NCBI GenBank assembly: GCA_025716855.1
Contig: JAIXMQ010000008.1
Coordinates: forward strand, 620,001 to 684,000
DNA length: 64,000 nt
Reading direction: 5' to 3'
DNA from: Pilaira anomala
Taxonomy: Eukaryota; Mucoromycota; Mucoromycetes; Mucorales; Mucoraceae
The position numbers and the translations under genes are program-made. The notes beneath the pieces are model-generated. The model searched no databases. It had not been told where the DNA came from and was given only the letters and a program-made list of their open reading frames with translations. This document shows positions 60,898 through 64,000 of this stretch, one piece after another; within the stretch, counting starts at the first letter, position 1; each line of letters starts with the position of its first letter.

Positions 60898-61305
60898 TTA
60901 AAAAAATTTATTATCAGTAAGAATGCCATTTCTTTCTTGAGAAAGTTCTTTAGAAAATTCCAAACCTGATTCATTCTTATCATGAACTCGTGCAAATAAT
61001 ACGCTATCTCGAGTATGGATTATGAAAGCTAGTGTCCTTTTTATAACTGTGTTCGTTACTACGATATGATATTGTAGTAAGGGCTTTGTATAAGGTGAAA
61101 GACTCATTCGACCAAGTGATATCATGCCCATATGATGATTAGGTGATACAGAGTTCAGACGATGGCCAGGTGGATCATAGCTCTTAAGCCCAAGAGAAAC
61201 TAGGCATGTTCTGTTGGTATGTGGCGGAGTATGTTGAGTAGATATGATTATATAGGAAAAAGCAAAGTGAGGCTCTTGAACGATTCCAGATGAAATAGTA
61301 CCTCT
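60898..61305 (-). pseudogene. Unrecognised 136-codon open segment, probable gene remains
   Basis: A continuous open frame begins RGTISSGIVQEPHFAFSYII, continues THTNRTCLVSLGLKSYDPP-type sequence and MISLGRMSLSPYTKPLLQYH, and ends HDKNESGLEFSKELSQERNG followed by a stop. An upstream exon ending NTFELTEAG can be spliced across an A-rich intron (donor GTAAAA at about 61332, acceptor at 61305). Further upstream in the same direction the frame needs a shift (GVKKLFGTFFHESSISTECF). Composition is clearly protein-like. Not recognised. Confidence 0.4.
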
Positions 61306-61466
61306 TCATTTTTTTTTTTTTTTTTTTTTTACCAGCTTCAGTCAATTCAAAAGTATTTAGTAATCCAAAGTTGACACATGTAATTTAAAACATTCTGTTG
61401 AAATAGAAGATTCATGAAAGAAAGTTCCAAAAAGTTTTTTGACACCTACTAGAGATTTTAATTGTA

Positions 61467-61513
61467 ACGAGCTGACCTACTCGCTTCGCTCGCTGACGGC
61501 CATCTCGCCCTAA
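61467..61513. repeat. Short GC-rich element in AT-rich DNA
   Basis: A block of about 47 bp containing CTACTCGCTTCGCTCGC and GGCCATCTCGCCC stands out sharply from surroundings below 30% GC. TCGCTTCGC-type words are near-palindromic and could form a small hairpin. It may be the end of a mobile element or a fragment of a higher-GC gene. Confidence 0.35.
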
Positions 61514-62832
61514 CTAACAGATTCGGACAGAGTATGTTCCCTATACAATATATGAAATCTGTACAGAAAATAATATATGTTATTGAAATTTATTATACAA
61601 TGAATCACTTCCTTTTAATAAAATTATTAGAGCTTTATCAATGACATAACATGTATTATGTAGACTTTAAAAACTTGTTTATTTCTTCAAAACAATCTCT
61701 TGTCGGGATAATGTACGTTATCAAAGCAGGAATGAAAATGGTAGCGGCAAGGAAGATTTATTTTAAAAGTGAAAGAAAAAGAAATAATAATAATAATAAA
61801 AAAAGTGATTTATATTGGAACAAAAAAAAAAAAAAAGTGCCATGTTTGAGTGGCGTGTGAAAAAATAAAGAAGTCAACAATAACAATCAAGCAGTTGTTG
61901 CAAACTCAAGTGACGATTAGCTCTTAACTCGTTACTAAAGAACAAGCTCCTAATAATTTTAAAATATTTTAGGATAAGCTTAACGTATGTCATTTATTTT
62001 GCTACTAATATTCCCATGATTGATTGAACTGGTCAGTCTGTAACGTGGTCAAACACCTGTTGTAAAAATTAGAAAGAACAAACATCTTTTGTAAAAATCA
62101 GAGTCATATTTTGTAAATATGCTTTTACATTTTTTTTTCATAGATCAGAGAACTTGTAGAAATCTTATAGGAATGAGGTTAATAATATGAGCAGAAGTGT
62201 CGATATTAACTGTAAAAATAATTTTAAACTAACATGCATGGTTATTTTTTTATATGTAAGTGGGTTGTGTTGAGTGAAGAATAAGTATGCTATATTTATA
62301 CATTTTTAACATACAACCAAAAGAATTAAAATAATTATGTTTACCGATTTCCATTATCGCACATAAATAACTACACGTAATGAATTATGAAATAATTAAA
62401 TATTGTTATCTATCATTTCATAATAATAGTAATGGTAATTTAATTGTTTGACAAGACAATAAATTCATAAATGCATAATCTTAATCTATATCGAATAATT
62501 TTAACATAATTTTCAACTAACATTGAGTCTGTATTATTAGAATTATTGCCAAGAGCAATTCTAGTTGTTCGTGAAAAGCACGGACCATTTTATGTGCACA
62601 TGACAACTCAGGGTCTATTACAAACGGAGATAGAATGAAAAAAAAGAATCTCTTTCACTTGACATTTTACCTTCCCCTCTTTTGTTCCAAAGTACATGAG
62701 CATAACTTAAATGATAAACAAATGAAGTCATCAATGTATATGACTGCTTTCTTTTTAGCGTGTTTCAAAGGCCTGTTTTTTTCTCGCACGCTGTTTTCTT
62801 TTTCTTTAAACAACCCATTACTTAACTGAACA

Positions 62833-63220
62833 ATGTCAAGAACAAGACCTGAAACTCCTGAACTCACGCTTCAATACGCCACAGACGATCCCGACTCCGA
62901 CTACACTATCATAATAAGAAAAGCCGGCTTTTGGCCACGTAAAAGTGGACGAGAGAGAGAGAGAGACGAGGAGCCATTGAAGATGCAAACGTATCAAGGT
63001 GATTATATATACATATATGATAAATATGTTAATAAGTAAACGTTAAGTTTATTGAAAGTCTTAAAAATTAATATTAGATTTTTATTTGCGAGGAAAAAGA
63101 GGATGTATTTATACTAAAATAAAAGAGTGGAAAAAAGTCTGGTTCTTTGACAGTAGAAGCGATTTTGAATTTCATGAATATTCAGATGGAGCTTTGAGAT
63201 ACTGGGATATAAATTATTAA
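62833..63220 (+). CDS. Unrecognised small two-exon protein
   Basis: Exon 1 (62833-62998) begins MSRTRPETPELTLQYATDDP and ends KMQTYQ; exon 2 (63078-63220) reads DFYLRGKRGCIYTKIKEWKK, VWFFDSRSDFEFHEYSDGAL and ends RYWDINY. The GTGATT donor and TTAG acceptor keep frame. The second half, with alternating aromatic and charged residues (KKVWFFDSRSDFEFHEY), suggests a small beta-rich fold, but no family is recognised. A GA repeat in exon 1 encodes an Arg/Glu run. The acidic frame that follows (63366-63709) could be a further exon if the end of exon 2 is spliced differently, for example at the GTAGAA after TTCTTTGACA; I found no strong support for that. Confidence 0.5.
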
Positions 63221-63365
63221 TCAGAAATAAAGTATATGTCAGATAGAAGGTGGAACCATCCTCTAAATAGTAGTCAATGATAAAGATATATATCTGGTAT
63301 ATATCAATATATATTATTAAAACATTATAATTTATCTGACAATTTTTTTTTTTATATACATGTAG

Positions 63366-63709
63366 TAGAGGAGAAAGAAGAAGAGGAAGATATTGAGACG
63401 GTTGAGGAAGTAGATGATGATTTAGCTACAGTAAAGCAAGAAGAAGTAGAGAGTAAAATTGAAGAAGAAAGCGAAGACGAAGAACCAATGAAGCACGAAG
63501 ATATTGATGTAGACGAACTTGAGGAAGAAAAAATAGATGAAGAAGCTTACAATGAAATACTTGTAGCTTTAACACCTGAGGAAATAGAACATGTGTGTAG
63601 AGAAAGCATCGCATGCTATTATTCCTGGGGAAATGGATATTATCCAAGTGAAGAACCACTTGAGCATATTGTTCGTCGTTACGTAGTTAAATTACGAAAA
63701 ACCCCTTGA
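63366..63709 (+). CDS. Acidic reading frame, probable exon of the preceding gene or separate gene
   Basis: A frame open from an ATGTAG acceptor-like site encodes VEEKEEEEDIETVEEVDDDL, a long Glu/Asp-rich stretch, then an ordered-looking C-terminus: YNEILVALTPEEIEHVCRES, YYSWGNGYYPSEEPLEHIVR and RYVVKLRKTP at the stop. The first in-frame ATG is at 63488 (MKHEDIDVDE), which would begin inside the acidic region. The C-terminus is balanced and specific enough to be real protein. I do not recognise the family. Confidence 0.5.
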
Positions 63710-63864
63710 ATAAGAAGATATGACACTTCCACTCCTTTCAGATCATAATGCAATTTATTGATATTTATTTGACATCTATTTACTACCAAGACAAGTATGC
63801 CCCACACTCCTTATCATGCAAATTTATCATGCACCAAAATTTCATGCAGTAGATTTGAATTTAT

Positions 63865-64000
63865 ATGGTGTTGCCACAACCTACAGTAAACATTTTCTTC
63901 CGTACTGTACTTCAACCCTTAAAACAATGGAGCACACCACAAGAATTACTTTCGTTTATGATCAATGACTACATAACTAATTTCAATGTTAAAGACGGTC
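63865..64000 (+). CDS. Start of an unrecognised gene running off the window (partial)
   Basis: An ATG at 63865 opens a frame that stays open to the window edge: MVLPQPTVNIFFRTVLQPLK then QWSTPQELLSFMINDYITNF and NVKDG. A TGA lies in frame a few codons upstream, so this ATG is the first available. The 45 visible residues look like real protein (a Leu/Phe-rich helix and a D/N-rich turn). The remainder is needed to identify it. Confidence 0.4.
   Translation, partial: MVLPQPTVNIFFRTVLQPLKQWSTPQELLSFMINDYITNFNVKDG

Larger units (their letters stand above)
57213..62832. other. Second gene-poor stretch with decayed coding segments
   Basis: About 5.6 kb without a clean gene. It is dense in homopolymers and microsatellites: (CA)n at 57293-57318 and 57466-57489, (CT)n at 57411-57436, and A31 at about 59249-59278. 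It holds a short tandem repeat (58233-58280), a plus-strand relic (59663-60056), minus-strand coding-like segments (60352-60611 and 60898-61305) and a small GC-rich element (about 61467-61513). The part from 61520 to 62830 is AT-rich with nothing supported. Confidence 0.5.

Noticed and set aside
1..64000. tRNA, rRNA or CRISPR features
   Set aside because: I scanned by eye for tRNA B-box-like words and for regularly spaced repeats and found none convincing. A covariance-model scan would be needed to exclude tRNAs fully.

Overview
This window looks like nuclear DNA of a filamentous fungus, most probably an early-diverging one of the Mucorales/Mucoromycota type. The evidence is AT-rich sequence full of homopolymers, many short GT-AG introns with T-rich acceptors, and a gene set typical of fungi. 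That set includes a mitochondrial ClpP, which budding yeast lacks. The assignment rests on gene content and style, not on a database search. Layout from left to right. (1) 1-9,000: a GCP5-like gamma-tubulin complex subunit (-), a small unknown gene (-), clpP (+), an IDH1-type NAD-isocitrate dehydrogenase subunit (-) and an ICMT-like membrane methyltransferase (-). The small gene and clpP are divergent with start codons 80 bp apart; clpP and IDH1 converge with stop codons 26 bp apart. (2) 8,656-13,573: a gene-poor stretch. (3) 13,574-20,389: a SAM + HMG-box regulator (+), an F-BAR/DEP/RhoGAP protein of the Rgd2 kind (+), and an unrecognised low-complexity protein with a repeated DGD(V/I)IM motif (-). 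(4) 20,486-27,109: an accessory island. It has degenerate tandem repeats, a pair of ~420-460 bp direct repeats 5.66 kb apart, a Mutator-like transposase with a zinc finger and SWIM finger but one in-frame TAG, and a second unrecognised ORF. (5) 27,657-36,124: a ZNF706-like small zinc-finger protein, an AVT-type amino-acid transporter, the V-ATPase proteolipid subunit c and mitochondrial ATP synthase alpha. (6) 36,469-53,584: an SNX8/Mvp1-like PX-BAR sorting nexin, a glutamine-rich SWI1/BAF250-like chromatin-remodelling subunit, a full-length Dopey (DOP1) protein and an LMBD1-like lysosomal membrane protein. (7) 54,438-57,212: a two-finger C2H2 regulator and a Max-like bHLH-zip regulator. (8) 57,213-62,832: a second gene-poor stretch with decayed coding relics, followed by an unrecognised two-exon gene, an acidic reading frame and the start of a gene that runs off the window.

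The ordinary genes cover mitochondrial energy and proteostasis (clpP, IDH1, ATP1), vacuole/endosome function (VMA3, AVT, SNX8, DOP1, LMBD1), morphogenesis (RhoGAP, GCP5) and transcription (HMG, SWI1, C2H2, bHLH). They are housekeeping neighbours and show no sign of being an operon-like cluster or a specialised metabolic cluster.

The most unusual parts are the direct-repeat-flanked transposase island and the scattered coding relics in the gene-poor regions. I did not find a clearly new defence, toxin or biosynthetic system.
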